Positions 7,111-15,737 of a DNA stretch of 64,000 nucleotides are shown here, in pieces. The notes beneath the pieces are model-generated. The model had not been told where the DNA came from. It made no database searches and saw only the letters and a list, made by a program, of their open reading frames with translations. The position numbers and the translations under genes are program-made. Location of the stretch: NCBI GenBank assembly GCA_005883575.1, contig VBFH01000025.1, positions 62,001 to 126,000 of the forward strand, read 5' to 3'. Source of the DNA: Chloroflexota bacterium (GTDB taxonomy: Bacteria > Chloroflexota > Dormibacteria > Dormibacterales > Dormibacteraceae). Position 1 is the first letter of the stretch. The number at the start of each line of letters is the position of its first letter.

Positions 7111-8697
7111 CTACTTCTTGATGCAGGTGCCCGAGGTCTGGTTGGCCGCTCGCAGCTTGTTGACGGTGTTGTCGTCCGCGAACGCGATGTGCGCGCAGCC
7201 TTTCTGGTCGATGGTCTCCATGATGAAGTCGAGCAGGTTGCGGTTGGAGCTCGGCGCCAGGCAGAAGATGCCCAGGTTGCAGATGTCGCCGATGTGCACA
7301 GGTGTCGTGGTGATCTGCGTCACCGCCCACGTCGCCCGGCCGGGGGCGAGGTTCAAGTTCAGCGACTGCGCCGCGTACAGGTTCCAGCTGCACGCCGGCG
7401 GGTAGGTGGTCGGGTTGCCGTTGGCCGGGCCCGGCCCCGCGCAACCGCCGGGGTCGGCCTTGCCAAACGGGTCCGTCGGCAGGATCTCGGTCGTGCGTAG
7501 ATAAGCGACGTCGACCTGGCCGGGGTTGCCCGCGGCGATCGCCGGGAAGAAGTGCGTCCCTCTTTCAGTCACGGGATTGACGCGATAAGCCGTCGCGGCG
7601 CTGCCTGGGATCAATCCTCCGCCTCCATCCCATGTCGCCCCACCGTTGCTCGACCAAACGACGTACATGTCGTACTCGCACGAGGTGTCGAACTGCACCG
7701 TGCCCGCCGTCGACTCCGCGGAGCACGCGGCCGGGTTGGAGTTGAGGTTGATGGCGAACCCGAAGTACGGGTTGCCGGCGGTGTCGAGCGTGAACGAAAC
7801 AAATGGGGTCGACGAGTCGTGGCCGAATCCGGCGTCGAAGGCCTGCTGCGGCGTCCAGGTGCGGCCGCTGTCGTCGGAATAGGAGATCCACATCGTGTGG
7901 AAGGACTGGAGCATCGTCACATTGCAACCGGTCGCGTTCTGTGCGAGGTCGGCGGCGATCCAGGCGACGAAGATCCTTCCCGCGTGCGGGGTGCCCGGAG
8001 GCGCGATGGCCACGCCCGCGGGAACCCTGTTGCAGAGCGTGTAGCCCTGCGCCACGACCGTGCCGCTGACCGCGCCGGGGGTGACGCCAGGGCTCGCCAG
8101 GACTTCCTGCGGCGGGCCGAAGGTTGCGCCACCGTCGTGCGAGATGTTCACCCAGATCTGGCTCGGGCCATAAAAGTCGTGGTACATGAGCACGATTTCT
8201 GCCGACGACGTTTGCGTGCCGGACAGTATCGACGCGGCGACCCAATCCCGGTCGACACCGAACGGGCTGCAGCTGGTCGCGCACTGCGGCAGTGCGCCGG
8301 CGCCATGCGTCCAGGTCATGCCGTGGTCCACCGACTTCCAGACGTCGGCCTGCAGGGGCGCGACGCCTTCGCTTCCGGCAAGGTTGCAGAGGTAGACGGC
8401 GTTCGCCTGGTCGGTGGCGAGACAGTCATCGCCGCTGCGTGGATCAGCGGTCGTCACCTGTCGCCACGTGGCGCCGTGGTTGGTCGAGGTGTACGTGATC
8501 GTGCCCCCGCTTGGCGTCGTGTCGAACAGCTGGCCAAGGCTGTCGGAGACGATCGAAGGTTCGCCGCCGTACGCGCCTACGTTGACGACGTTGTAACCGG
8601 GCGAGGCGGCAACCGCACCCGGCGATGACCCCATCGCACCTGCGATCACCGAAGCGATGCCGGCAGCAGCCAGCAGACCACGTCGAGCCCTATTCAT
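7111..8697 (-). CDS. Secreted BNR/Asp-box repeat protein (sialidase/sortilin-like beta-propeller)
   Basis: A 528-residue exported protein with a clear signal peptide (RRGLLAAAGIASVIAGAMGSSPGAVAA). It carries at least five Asp-box motifs of the form SxDxGxTW: STNHGATW, SVDHGMTW, SHDGGATF, SDDSGRTW and SSNGGATW. These mark the blades of a sialidase-type propeller. No FRIP motif or Arg triad can be identified with confidence, so enzymatic sialidase activity is not supported; a binding or structural role outside the cell is equally likely. Many Cys residues (CATSCSPF, NLAGS, CNLGIFC) suggest disulfides. The gene stands alone, with a hairpin downstream. Confidence 0.8.
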   Translation of the reverse strand: MNRARRGLLAAAGIASVIAGAMGSSPGAVAASPGYNVVNVGAYGGEPSIVSDSLGQLFDTTPSGGTITYTSTNHGATWRQVTTADPRSGDDCLATDQANAVYLCNLAGSEGVAPLQADVWKSVDHGMTWTHGAGALPQCATSCSPFGVDRDWVAASILSGTQTSSAEIVLMYHDFYGPSQIWVNISHDGGATFGPPQEVLASPGVTPGAVSGTVVAQGYTLCNRVPAGVAIAPPGTPHAGRIFVAWIAADLAQNATGCNVTMLQSFHTMWISYSDDSGRTWTPQQAFDAGFGHDSSTPFVSFTLDTAGNPYFGFAINLNSNPAACSAESTAGTVQFDTSCEYDMYVVWSSNGGATWDGGGGLIPGSAATAYRVNPVTERGTHFFPAIAAGNPGQVDVAYLRTTEILPTDPFGKADPGGCAGPGPANGNPTTYPPACSWNLYAAQSLNLNLAPGRATWAVTQITTTPVHIGDICNLGIFCLAPSSNRNLLDFIMETIDQKGCAHIAFADDNTVNKLRAANQTSGTCIKK

Positions 8698-8775
8698 GTT
8701 TCCGCACCCCCCAGAGTTTCGCCGCCCTCAACCTCAGGGCCGCGTACAGCCACCATCAACGTAACAGGCGATAAG

Positions 8776-8799
8776 GCGCGGGGCAAGATTGCCCCGCGC
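8776..8799. terminator. Perfect 9-bp GC hairpin
   Basis: GCGCGGGGC (8776-8784) pairs with GCCCCGCGC (8791-8799) around a 6-base loop. It lies between the start region of the BNR gene and the end of the decayed reading frames at 8805-9073, and could end transcription from the minus strand. There is no poly-T stretch. Confidence 0.5.
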
Positions 8800-8804
8800 T
8801 CTCA

Positions 8805-9073
8805 TCAGGCCGCCCGGGCCTCGACCTCTTCGCTGACCAGGGCCAGACGCCGCGGTCGCACGGCTGTGATCGCGGCCACAAATCCCGTGAGTGCGATCAG
8901 CCCCGCGATGCGTACATCCGTCCCGACCGCCTGCCGCGGTGGTGCAGGATGCCGACGATCGGCATCCACCGCCGGCCCGCGACCAGGAGCACGAGCGTGT
9001 TCACGAACCGGACGAGGAAACGGATGATGCGACGTGATGTTGGGCTCAGGTGGATCGTTCTTTGGTGTTTCAT
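8805..9073 (-). pseudogene. Decayed deazaflavin-dependent nitroreductase-type gene
   Basis: From ATG 9073 the minus strand reads MKHQRTIHLSPTSRRIIRFL, continues LVLLVAGRRWMPIVGILHHRGRRSGRMYASRG, and stops at 8897 after 58 codons. The LLHHRGRRSGRxY block is the hallmark N-terminal motif of F420-dependent (DDN-type) nitroreductases, which normally run to about 130 residues. A different frame then stays open to 8805 with a hydrophobic segment (IAGLIALTGFVAAITAV) and a charged tail. The gene is therefore truncated or frameshifted, possibly joined to a piece of a membrane protein. Family identity is by eye. Confidence 0.5.
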
Positions 9074-9197
9074 GCCCCAAGGACGGGGCAGCGCCGCGTG
9101 GTGTGACCGTTTCGCTCTATGTCACATTCGATGCAGCTATCTCGTCTTGAACTTGGCGAAATGATCGACAGCACAGGTTTCAACCAGGCGTGGGCGG

Positions 9198-9305
9198 AGC
9201 CACGGATTTCTGCTCGACGTCGCGTACCGCTTGCTCGGCAGCAACAGCGACGCCGACGACCTCGTCCAGGAGGTTCGAAACCGCCGAAGTGTCACCCGAT
9301 TCTGA
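9198..9305 (+). pseudogene. Relic of an ECF sigma factor N-terminus
   Basis: A short plus-strand frame reads SHGFLLDVAYRLLGSNSDAD followed by DLVQEV, then loses similarity and stops at 9305. The sequence LxxxAYRxLGSxxDADDxVQE is the region 2 signature of ECF sigma factors of the SigJ-like group. There is an in-frame stop upstream and no start codon close by. It overlaps the 3' end of the HAD gene on the other strand. It is a fragment, not a working gene. Confidence 0.5.
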
Positions 9306-10008
9306 TTCCCAACTCGTCGATGTGGGCGAGCAAGTCTCGGGGATCCTCGTAAACCCGATATGCGCCAGCCGCCTGCAGCTCTTCGCGGCCGTAGCCACCA
9401 GACAACACGCCGATGCCCAGCGCGTGAGCACGCTGCGCGGCCAGCATGTCCCAGACGCTGTCACCGACGACGAAGCTGTCCGCGATCGGCCTGCCGAGGC
9501 CTTCGGCCGCCGTGAGGAACAGATCCGGATTCGGTTTCGCATATGCGACCTGATTCCGGGTGATGACGGGCACTCCGGCCGGGATGTCGAGCAGCTTTAG
9601 CGATGGTCCTGCGGTCGCGTTGCTCCCGCTGGTCGCGATCGTCCACGGGACGCCGGCTTTCGTGAGGACATGCAAGAGCTCCCGCGCCCCCGGGAGAGGA
9701 GCGACCTCGTCGATGCGGCGGCTGTAGCGCTCTTCGTGGAGGGCACGTAATCGGTCCGCTTCGGCCGGCGTCAGGTCGCGGCCGGTCTCCCGCACAAGCG
9801 CGCGCAGAAACAAACCGCCGCTCATGCCGATGCGGCGATGGATGCGCCAGATTGACAGCTCAATGCCGGCCGACGCCAGCGCTTCCTTCCACGCAAGCAC
9901 GTGCTGGTAGACGCTGTCGAGCAGCGTGCCGTCCAGGTCGAAGAGCAGCGCCGGACGATCCGTGGGCACCAACTGGTGCGGATGCCGAACCTTGGGCTGC
10001 ATCGGCAA
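9292..10008 (-). CDS. HAD-superfamily hydrolase (phosphoglycolate phosphatase-like)
   Basis: The 238-residue protein has all four HAD motifs in order: FDLDGTLLDS (nucleophile Asp, motif I), TSGSNA (motif II), the Lys in YAKPNPDLF (motif III) and VGDSVWDMLAA (motif IV). A helical cap domain lies between motifs I and II, as in the beta-phosphoglucomutase/phosphoglycolate phosphatase subfamily. The substrate is a small phosphate ester that cannot be named from sequence. It is divergent from the site-2 protease gene, with about 75 bases between starts. Confidence 0.85.
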   Translation of the reverse strand: MPMQPKVRHPHQLVPTDRPALLFDLDGTLLDSVYQHVLAWKEALASAGIELSIWRIHRRIGMSGGLFLRALVRETGRDLTPAEADRLRALHEERYSRRIDEVAPLPGARELLHVLTKAGVPWTIATSGSNATAGPSLKLLDIPAGVPVITRNQVAYAKPNPDLFLTAAEGLGRPIADSFVVGDSVWDMLAAQRAHALGIGVLSGGYGREELQAAGAYRVYEDPRDLLAHIDELGIRIG

Positions 10009-10082
10009 CTATCTTCGACGATCGAGTTCGACCCGGACGACGACCAGACGCCACAACGGGTGGTCTGTAGACTCGCCTTCGA

Positions 10083-11228
10083 GTGACTCCATCCATCCGG
10101 CTCGGGCGAATCTTCGGGATCGAGGTCGGATTCAACTGGAGCCTGATCTTCATCTTCGCCCTGGTCACCTGGACGCTCGCGACGACCGTCCTTCCCGTCG
10201 ACGCTCCCGGCCACGGGGCGCTCGTCTACTGGGCACTCGCGGTTGCCGGCGCGATCCTCTTTTATCTGTGCTTGCTGGCACATGAGCTGTCGCATGCGCT
10301 GGTGGCGCGCAGCAACGGGCTCAAGGTCGCAGGCATCACGCTGTGGCTCTTCGGAGGAGTTTCGAGACTGGAGGGCGAAGCCGGAAGCGCCCGCGCCGAA
10401 GCGCTGATCGCGGGCGTCGGGCCGCTGACCAGCTTCGCCGTCGCCGCGCTGGCGTTCGGGCTTGCGATCGCGACGTCCGCAAGCGCGCTTACATCCGACC
10501 TCTTCAGCTGGCTCACGTTCGTCAACCTCGCGCTCGGGCTCTTCAACCTGGTGCCCGCGTTTCCACTGGACGGCGGGAGGCTCTTGAGCTCGCTTCTCTG
10601 GTGGAGGTCGGGCAGCCGTCAGCGGGGCGTGCACAACGCGGTGCGCGTGGGCCGCGTCTTCGCGTACCTGATGATCGCGGCGGGCGTGCTCGAGGTGTTC
10701 CTGGGCCAGGCTGTGAGTGGGATCTGGATAGCGTTCGTGGGCTGGTTCCTTCTCTCCGCCGGCTCCGCGGAGGAGGCAGGCTCGACGATTCGGACGTTCT
10801 TACGCAGAGTGCCGGTGTCGACGGCGATGACGTCGCCCGTCGTCACGCTGCCCGACTGGGTGACCGTCCAGACTTTTCTCGAATCGGTAGCACCCGCGCA
10901 CAGCTTCACCACCTACCCGGTCCACGAGGCGTCGGGCGAGCTGACCGGGGTCGTGCGCCTCTCCGACCTCGTGCGCATGCCTGCCGGCGAGCGTTCGACC
11001 AAGCATCTGATCGACGTGGCCAGGCCCATCGCGGAGGTCCCGGTCACCAATCCGCGCGAAGACCTGGCCGCGTTGATCCAGCGGGTCGGCGGCGGAATCG
11101 AGCAGCGAGTCCTTGTGTTCGACGACGGCCAGCTGGTCGGCATCGTGTCGCCGGCGGACGTCGCCCGCGTGCTCACGCTCCGGCAGACCCTGGGCGACGC
11201 ACCTCGGAGCTCACCGCCGGAGGCGTAA
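10083..11228 (+). CDS. Site-2 protease family M50 metallopeptidase with CBS pair
   Basis: A 381-residue intramembrane protease. HELSH (His67, Glu68, His71) and NLVPAFPLDGGR (Asp163) give the zinc site. About six membrane helices fill residues 15-235. From about residue 245 there is a CBS-domain pair (VSTAMTSPVVTLPDW ... YPVHEASGELTGVVRLSDL ... RVLVFDDGQLVGIVSPADVAR), which in this subfamily binds adenine nucleotides and tunes activity. The GTG start at 10083 fits the first helix. It probably cleaves membrane-bound regulators; the target is not apparent from the neighbours. Confidence 0.9.
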   Translation: MTPSIRLGRIFGIEVGFNWSLIFIFALVTWTLATTVLPVDAPGHGALVYWALAVAGAILFYLCLLAHELSHALVARSNGLKVAGITLWLFGGVSRLEGEAGSARAEALIAGVGPLTSFAVAALAFGLAIATSASALTSDLFSWLTFVNLALGLFNLVPAFPLDGGRLLSSLLWWRSGSRQRGVHNAVRVGRVFAYLMIAAGVLEVFLGQAVSGIWIAFVGWFLLSAGSAEEAGSTIRTFLRRVPVSTAMTSPVVTLPDWVTVQTFLESVAPAHSFTTYPVHEASGELTGVVRLSDLVRMPAGERSTKHLIDVARPIAEVPVTNPREDLAALIQRVGGGIEQRVLVFDDGQLVGIVSPADVARVLTLRQTLGDAPRSSPPEA

Positions 11229-11236
11229 GGCAGCGC

Positions 11237-11551
11237 CTATCTCGGCTGGCTCGGCTTCCTCAGGGCTTTCTCGATCTCGTCGGTGACGTCGCGGAAGGTT
11301 TCCCCCAGCGCGGACCCAAAAGACCTCGCCGTCTGCTTCGTACGCGACCGGACCTCGGGATCGCGCGTTGCGGTCTCGAGCGATTTGAAGACAGACTCGG
11401 CGGCCTGCCGCAGCTGCTCCAGCGAACGGTTCAGCTCGGCTGTGTTTTTCGCGTCGTCCGCGTCGCGGTAGTGGCGCTTGAGCTCGCCCGCAAGACCCTG
11501 GATGTCCGCCTCAAAGCGGTCCCACGCCTTCTGGCTTTCCTCTCGTGTCAT
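11237..11551 (-). CDS. Helical protein of unknown function (104 aa)
   Basis: No specific family is recognised. The protein is almost entirely amphipathic helix with heptad-like spacing (EADIQGLAGELKRHYRDADD, LNRSLEQLRQAAESVFKSLE, ALGETFRDVTDEIEKAL) and no membrane segment, so it is probably a coiled coil. It converges on the protease gene with an 8-base gap and lies downstream of glutamate dehydrogenase on the opposite side. Confidence 0.6.
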   Translation of the reverse strand: MTREESQKAWDRFEADIQGLAGELKRHYRDADDAKNTAELNRSLEQLRQAAESVFKSLETATRDPEVRSRTKQTARSFGSALGETFRDVTDEIEKALRKPSQPR

Positions 11552-11588
11552 GACACCAAAGTTATACCGTGCGCCCGCTCGACGGCGG

Positions 11589-12866
11589 TCAGAGGATCAC
11601 GGTGCTGATGCTGCGGCGCGGCGCGACCTCAGCCTCACGGATGGCGGCCGCGATCCGCTGCAGCGCGACCGCGTAGGCGGCCAGGCGCATCGAGATTCCC
11701 TTTTCGTTCGCGAGCTGCGTCACCGCGTCGTAGGCCCGGCGCATGACCACGGCGAGGCGGGCCTCGACCTCCTCGAGCAGCCAGCGCTCAGAGTGCAGGT
11801 CCTGCACCCACTCGAAGTAGCTGACGACCACGCCGCCGGCGTTGGCCAGGATGTCTGGAAGCAGATGCACGCCGCGACGCGCCAGCACCTCGTCCGCCTC
11901 CGGCGTCGTGGGCCCGTTCGCGAGCTCGACGATCCAGCGTGCCTTCACGCGTTCGGCGTTCTCGGCCGTGATCTGTCCTTCGAGCGCGGCGGGGACGAGG
12001 ATGTCGACGTCCTCATAGAGGGGGCTGTCGGCGCGCCTCCGCTCGAAAATCGTCCAGTCGCAAAAATGAGCTTCGCGCTCCTTGTAAGCGACGAGCTCGT
12101 CGACGGGAAGGCCGGAGGGCGCCACAAGCGACGCCGTCGAGTCAGAGGCGGCGACGATCACAGCGCCCGCTTCCTGGAGGAGAAGCGCGGCGTTGGCGCC
12201 TGCGTTGCCGAAGCCCTGGATCGCGACTCGCTTTCCGCGAAGATCCTCATGCGCGGCGTTCATGGCCGCCTCGAGCACGTCGAAACCGCCGCGCGCCGTC
12301 GCCTTGTCCCTCCCCAGCGAACCACCATGCTCGACGGTCTTGCCGGTCACCACCGCGGGATCGGCGAGCCCCGATAGGCGACCGTACTCGTCGGCGAGCC
12401 AGTCCATAACCCGGGAGTCGGTGTTCACGTCCGGCGCGGGGATGTCCACCAGCGGACCGATCACCCGCCAGATGCGCTCGGTGTAGGCGCGCGTCAAGGA
12501 CTCGAGCTCACGCAGCGACAGGAAGTGCGGATCTACTGTGATGCCTCCCTTGCCGCCGCCCATTGGGATGTTGACGACGGCGGTCTTGATGCTCATCCAC
12601 CCGGCGAGCGCCTTGACCTCGTCGAGGCTGACGTTCGGGTGGTAGCGGATGCCTCCCTTGTACGGCCCGCGGGCGGAGCTGTGCTGGACCCGATACCCGG
12701 TCAGCAGCTCACGCCGGCCGTCGTCCCGAACCAGCGGGATCGACACCTGGTGGACCCGCTCCGGCCTCTTGATCCTTTCCAGGAGTGACGGGTCCGTGAT
12801 ACCAGCCACAGCCGACGCGGCGTCGACCGTGGCGCAGAAAAGTGCGTAGGCACCCTCTTCGCCCAT
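11589..12866 (-). CDS. gdhA: Glu/Leu/Phe/Val dehydrogenase, probably NAD(P)-glutamate dehydrogenase
   Basis: At 425 residues it is a normal length for hexameric glutamate dehydrogenases. Visible landmarks are the substrate-site GPYKGGIRYHP, the catalytic-lysine region NIPMGGGKGGI, PAPDVNT, and the Rossmann motif IQGFGNAGANAA starting near residue 218. The C-terminal helix that closes the active site is also present. It links 2-oxoglutarate and ammonia to glutamate in the cytoplasm. The coenzyme choice is uncertain; a Ser-rich segment (ASDSTASL) follows the second strand. It stands alone and is divergent from the Nudix gene. Confidence 0.9.
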   Translation of the reverse strand: MGEEGAYALFCATVDAASAVAGITDPSLLERIKRPERVHQVSIPLVRDDGRRELLTGYRVQHSSARGPYKGGIRYHPNVSLDEVKALAGWMSIKTAVVNIPMGGGKGGITVDPHFLSLRELESLTRAYTERIWRVIGPLVDIPAPDVNTDSRVMDWLADEYGRLSGLADPAVVTGKTVEHGGSLGRDKATARGGFDVLEAAMNAAHEDLRGKRVAIQGFGNAGANAALLLQEAGAVIVAASDSTASLVAPSGLPVDELVAYKEREAHFCDWTIFERRRADSPLYEDVDILVPAALEGQITAENAERVKARWIVELANGPTTPEADEVLARRGVHLLPDILANAGGVVVSYFEWVQDLHSERWLLEEVEARLAVVMRRAYDAVTQLANEKGISMRLAAYAVALQRIAAAIREAEVAPRRSISTVIL

Positions 12867-12985
12867 TGGAGCCCTCCTCTTCGCGGATAGCTGCTCACAT
12901 CATGCAACGCGGGCCGGCGTCGTGCGCGTTGAAGGCGCCACCTTCCCCCGTACCGTGCTGATCTTTGGGGTTAACTTGTCCGCAA

Positions 12986-13453
12986 ATGACATCCGGCAAG
13001 GAATCCGCCGGCCTGCTCCTGTATCGAATTCGCGACGGTAGGCCCGAGGTGCTGCTCGTACATCCCGGCGGGCCCTTCTGGAGAAGGCGAGATGAGGGCG
13101 CGTGGTCGATCCCGAAGGGTGAGATCGAGCCCGGCGAGACGCCGGCGGAGGTGGCGCGCCGGGAGTTTCACGAAGAGCTCGGACAGTGGCCTCCGGACGG
13201 TGAGCTGACGCCGCTCGGCAGCATTCGCCAGGCCGGCGGAAAGGTGGTGCATGCGTGGGCGGCCGAGGGCGACTTCGACATCGAACGGGTTGAGAGCGTG
13301 TCTTTCGAATTGGAGTGGCCGCCCCGGTCCGGTCGGACGCAGCAGTTCCCGGAGGTCGACAAGGCAGGCTGGTTCGACCTTGACGCCGGCCGCCGGATGA
13401 TCCTGGCGGCGCAAAAGACCTTCATCGACCGCCTCGAGGAGGCCAGGCTCTAG
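12986..13453 (+). CDS. Nudix hydrolase
   Basis: The Nudix box is complete, GEIEPGETPAEVARREFHEE followed by LG, so the Glu residues that bind Mg or Mn are in place. The opening SAGLLLYRIRDGRPEVLLVHPGGPFW and the DEGAWSIPKGE segment resemble diadenosine-polyphosphate or mutT-like hydrolases that use the phrase GxWxxPKGE. I start at ATG 12986 (MTSGKES); a TTG at 12965 would add seven residues. It hydrolyses a nucleoside diphosphate linked to another moiety; the substrate is not evident. Confidence 0.88.
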   Translation: MTSGKESAGLLLYRIRDGRPEVLLVHPGGPFWRRRDEGAWSIPKGEIEPGETPAEVARREFHEELGQWPPDGELTPLGSIRQAGGKVVHAWAAEGDFDIERVESVSFELEWPPRSGRTQQFPEVDKAGWFDLDAGRRMILAAQKTFIDRLEEARL

Positions 13454-13867
13454 GTCGGCGTCGTCGCCTTCGCGTGTTCCACCGTGCCGCCGCCGCGAGG
13501 TAGACCGCCATGATCACGTGCATCACCGGCGGGTTGTAGACCTTGGGATCAACGCGCCAGTTCACGGTCAGCTCGAACAGGGCGATGTTGTCGTCCTGGC
13601 CGAGGTAGCGATACCGGCTCCACAGCGGCACGTCGAGCGCGAAGACCGCATCCTCCTCGCCCTGGAGCCGGCTCTGATGCGCCGCCGAGAGGCAATCCCA
13701 CACGCGGGCGTCCGGTCGGGGCTGGTGATGGCCTGGAATGTGCCGGCGCAAGGCGGCGGCTGCGCAGTCGACGCCAGCGCCTGAGTGGTCGGAGAGGCGC
13801 AAGTCGAGATCGCGAGCACCACGAGAGCCAGAAGGCTGGAAACGGGTGAACGTCGAGGTGCATTCAA
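13422..13867 (-). pseudogene. Possible frameshifted lipoprotein gene
   Basis: From a TTG at 13867 one frame reads a lipoprotein-like signal (SPVSSLLALVVLAISTCAS) and goes to PDRTPACGIAS. The continuing protein-like sequence is in another frame: RVWDCLSAAHQSRLQGEEDA, then VPLWSRYRYLGQDDNIALFE, LTVNWRVDPKVYNPP and a hydrophobic VMHVIMAVYLAAA. Joining them needs one frameshift near 13700. Together they would give a lipid-anchored protein of about 140 aa with a C-terminal hydrophobic segment. No family is recognised. It could be decayed, or a sequencing error could be responsible. Confidence 0.35.
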
Positions 13868-13960
13868 TTGGAGAACACGCCCGCGATCTCGCACCGGCTT
13901 CATGTCCGCCGCGGCGAGATCCCCGCGGCCAGTACAAGGGCTGGGCGCGTTTACAGAGGT

Positions 13961-15388
13961 GTGGCGAAGTCGATACCGCTCAAACATGTCGAGTTGGGAA
14001 CGTTCCCGATCAAACGATTCCGGCCGCTTCTCGACGACGACGTGTGGTCTGACCTCGAAACCACCCTGGGCCGCCTGGCTGCTGCGATGCGCGGCCACGT
14101 CGTCTGGAACGTGAACTCGACGGCGCGCGGCGGTGGCGTCGCCGAGATGCTGGCGTCCCTGATTCCCTACAGCCGCGGCGCCGGAATCGATGAGAGATGG
14201 GCCGTGATCGAGGGAACGCCCGACTTCTTCGAGGTGACCAAGAGGCTGCACACGTTCCTGCACGGCGTGCAGCCCGATGGAGCCGCTCTGACCGAGGACG
14301 ACCGACGCGAGTACGAGGCGGCGATGGCACGCAACTCCGCGGCGCTGCTCGAACAGATCCGTCCTGCCGACATCGCGATCCTCCACGACCCGCAGACCGC
14401 CGGCCTGATCCCCGAGCTACGCGCCCACGGCGTGCGGACCATCTGGCGTTCGCACATCGGGGTCGACGAGCCGAACCAGCTCGTACGCGATGCGTGGGGA
14501 TTTCTGCTTCCCTACATCGGGCGGGCGGACGCGGTGGTCTTCTCCCGCCAGAAACATGTCTGGGACGGGCTGGAACGTTCGCGAGTCGAGATCATTCCGC
14601 CCTGCATCGATCCGTTCGCGACCAAGAACCAGGACCTTACCGACGAGTCAGTGAGCGCGATCCTCAAAGCGGCGAAGATCCTCCCATGCAAAGACGGCGC
14701 GGCAACGTTCAAGCACCACGACCGCACGCGCGGCCGGGTGGCGCGGCACGCGCGGCTCGACGATGCGACCCTGCCCTACGAAGCTCAAATCGTGCTGCAG
14801 GTGTCGCGGTGGGACAGGCTCAAGGACCCGATCGGAGTCATGCAAGGTTTTGCGGAGCACGTGGCGCCGCGCACCGACGCATGGCTGGTACTGGCCGGCC
14901 CGGCGGCGACTTCCGTGAACGACGACCCCGAGCAGCCCGAGATCCTCCACGAGCTCGCGGCTCAACGTGAGGGGATGCCGGCCGCGCTGCGAGAAAGGAT
15001 CGTCGTCGCGCAGCTGCCAATGGAGGACACCGACGAAAACGCCGCCATCGTCAACGCGCTCCAGCGCCGGGCGGACGTCGTCGTCCAGAAAAGCATTGCC
15101 GAAGGTTTCGGGTTGACCGTCGCGGAGGCGATGTGGAAGGCCAAGCCAGTGGTGGCGGGCCGGGTCGGCGGCATCGAGGACCAGCTCGAACACGGCAAGA
15201 GCGGGCTTCTGGTCGACGATCCGAGGGATCTCCCCGCGTTTGGTGACGCGGTCGTCAGCCTGCTGACCGACGGCATGAAGGCGAAGACCATCGGTCGCGC
15301 GGCGCGGCGGAGGGTGGTGCGCTTCTTCATCACGCCATGCCATCTCGTGACGCAGGGGCGGCTCCTCACCGATCTCGTGTCTACGTAA
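13961..15388 (+). CDS. GT4 glycosyltransferase, trehalose synthase (TreT)-like
   Basis: The 475-residue product (from GTG 13961) has a GT-B fold. The N-terminal part holds VVWNVNSTARGGGVAEML, the acceptor-site glycine loop of TreT-type trehalose synthases, and HDPQTAGLI and WRSHIGVDEPN follow. The characteristic PPCIDPFATKNQDL and the insert DGAATFKHHDRTRGRVAR are typical of bacterial trehalose synthases. The donor-binding part has LQVSRWDRLKDPIGV and KSIAEGFGLTVAEAMWKAKPVVA, with the E(x7)E sugar-nucleotide motif. It would make trehalose from NDP-glucose and glucose. The frame is open to 13868, but the extra 31 residues look non-coding. Confidence 0.85.
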   Translation: MAKSIPLKHVELGTFPIKRFRPLLDDDVWSDLETTLGRLAAAMRGHVVWNVNSTARGGGVAEMLASLIPYSRGAGIDERWAVIEGTPDFFEVTKRLHTFLHGVQPDGAALTEDDRREYEAAMARNSAALLEQIRPADIAILHDPQTAGLIPELRAHGVRTIWRSHIGVDEPNQLVRDAWGFLLPYIGRADAVVFSRQKHVWDGLERSRVEIIPPCIDPFATKNQDLTDESVSAILKAAKILPCKDGAATFKHHDRTRGRVARHARLDDATLPYEAQIVLQVSRWDRLKDPIGVMQGFAEHVAPRTDAWLVLAGPAATSVNDDPEQPEILHELAAQREGMPAALRERIVVAQLPMEDTDENAAIVNALQRRADVVVQKSIAEGFGLTVAEAMWKAKPVVAGRVGGIEDQLEHGKSGLLVDDPRDLPAFGDAVVSLLTDGMKAKTIGRAARRRVVRFFITPCHLVTQGRLLTDLVST

Positions 15389-15399
15389 CATCGCCATCA

Positions 15400-15735
15400 T
15401 TGGCAGTTACCGTTTTTCCGGCTTGACGAGCTGCCGAAGGACGTGATCTCGCGCGACTTCGCCCTTGAGCAGCATCGCGGGGTGGATGCATGCGTCCTGT
15501 TCGTCGATGCCCCCCCGGGCAGGGACCGCGCCGGCACCCCTACGTCGAGATCCTGATCGTGCTCGAAGGCACTTCGACGGTCGACGATGGCACCTCCAAG
15601 CGCGCGGTCAATGCGGGCGAGATGGCGGTGGTCGATGCGGGCCAGGTCCACACATTCGTCAACTCGGGGGAAGGACGATGCGCCAGATCGACATCCATCT
15701 GTCTTTTACGCTTCAGCACGGAGTGGCTGACCTAG
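15400..15735 (+). pseudogene. Cupin gene with at least four frameshifts
   Basis: Pieces of a single small cupin protein lie in order but in alternating frames: a start-like LAVTV, then RLDELPKDVISRDFALEQHR and GVDACVLFVDAPPGR, then HPYVEILIVLEGTSTVDDG through AVNAGEMAVVDAGQVHTFVN, then MRQIDIHLS, and finally FSTEWLT before a stop at 15735. The pattern HPYxExxxVLEG...VxAGxxxxVxAGxxHxFxNSG is the cupin_2 core. Frame changes fall near 15415, 15535, 15675 and 15695. The genes on both sides are intact, so this looks like genuine decay rather than poor sequence. Confidence 0.65.
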
Positions 15736-15737
15736 CC

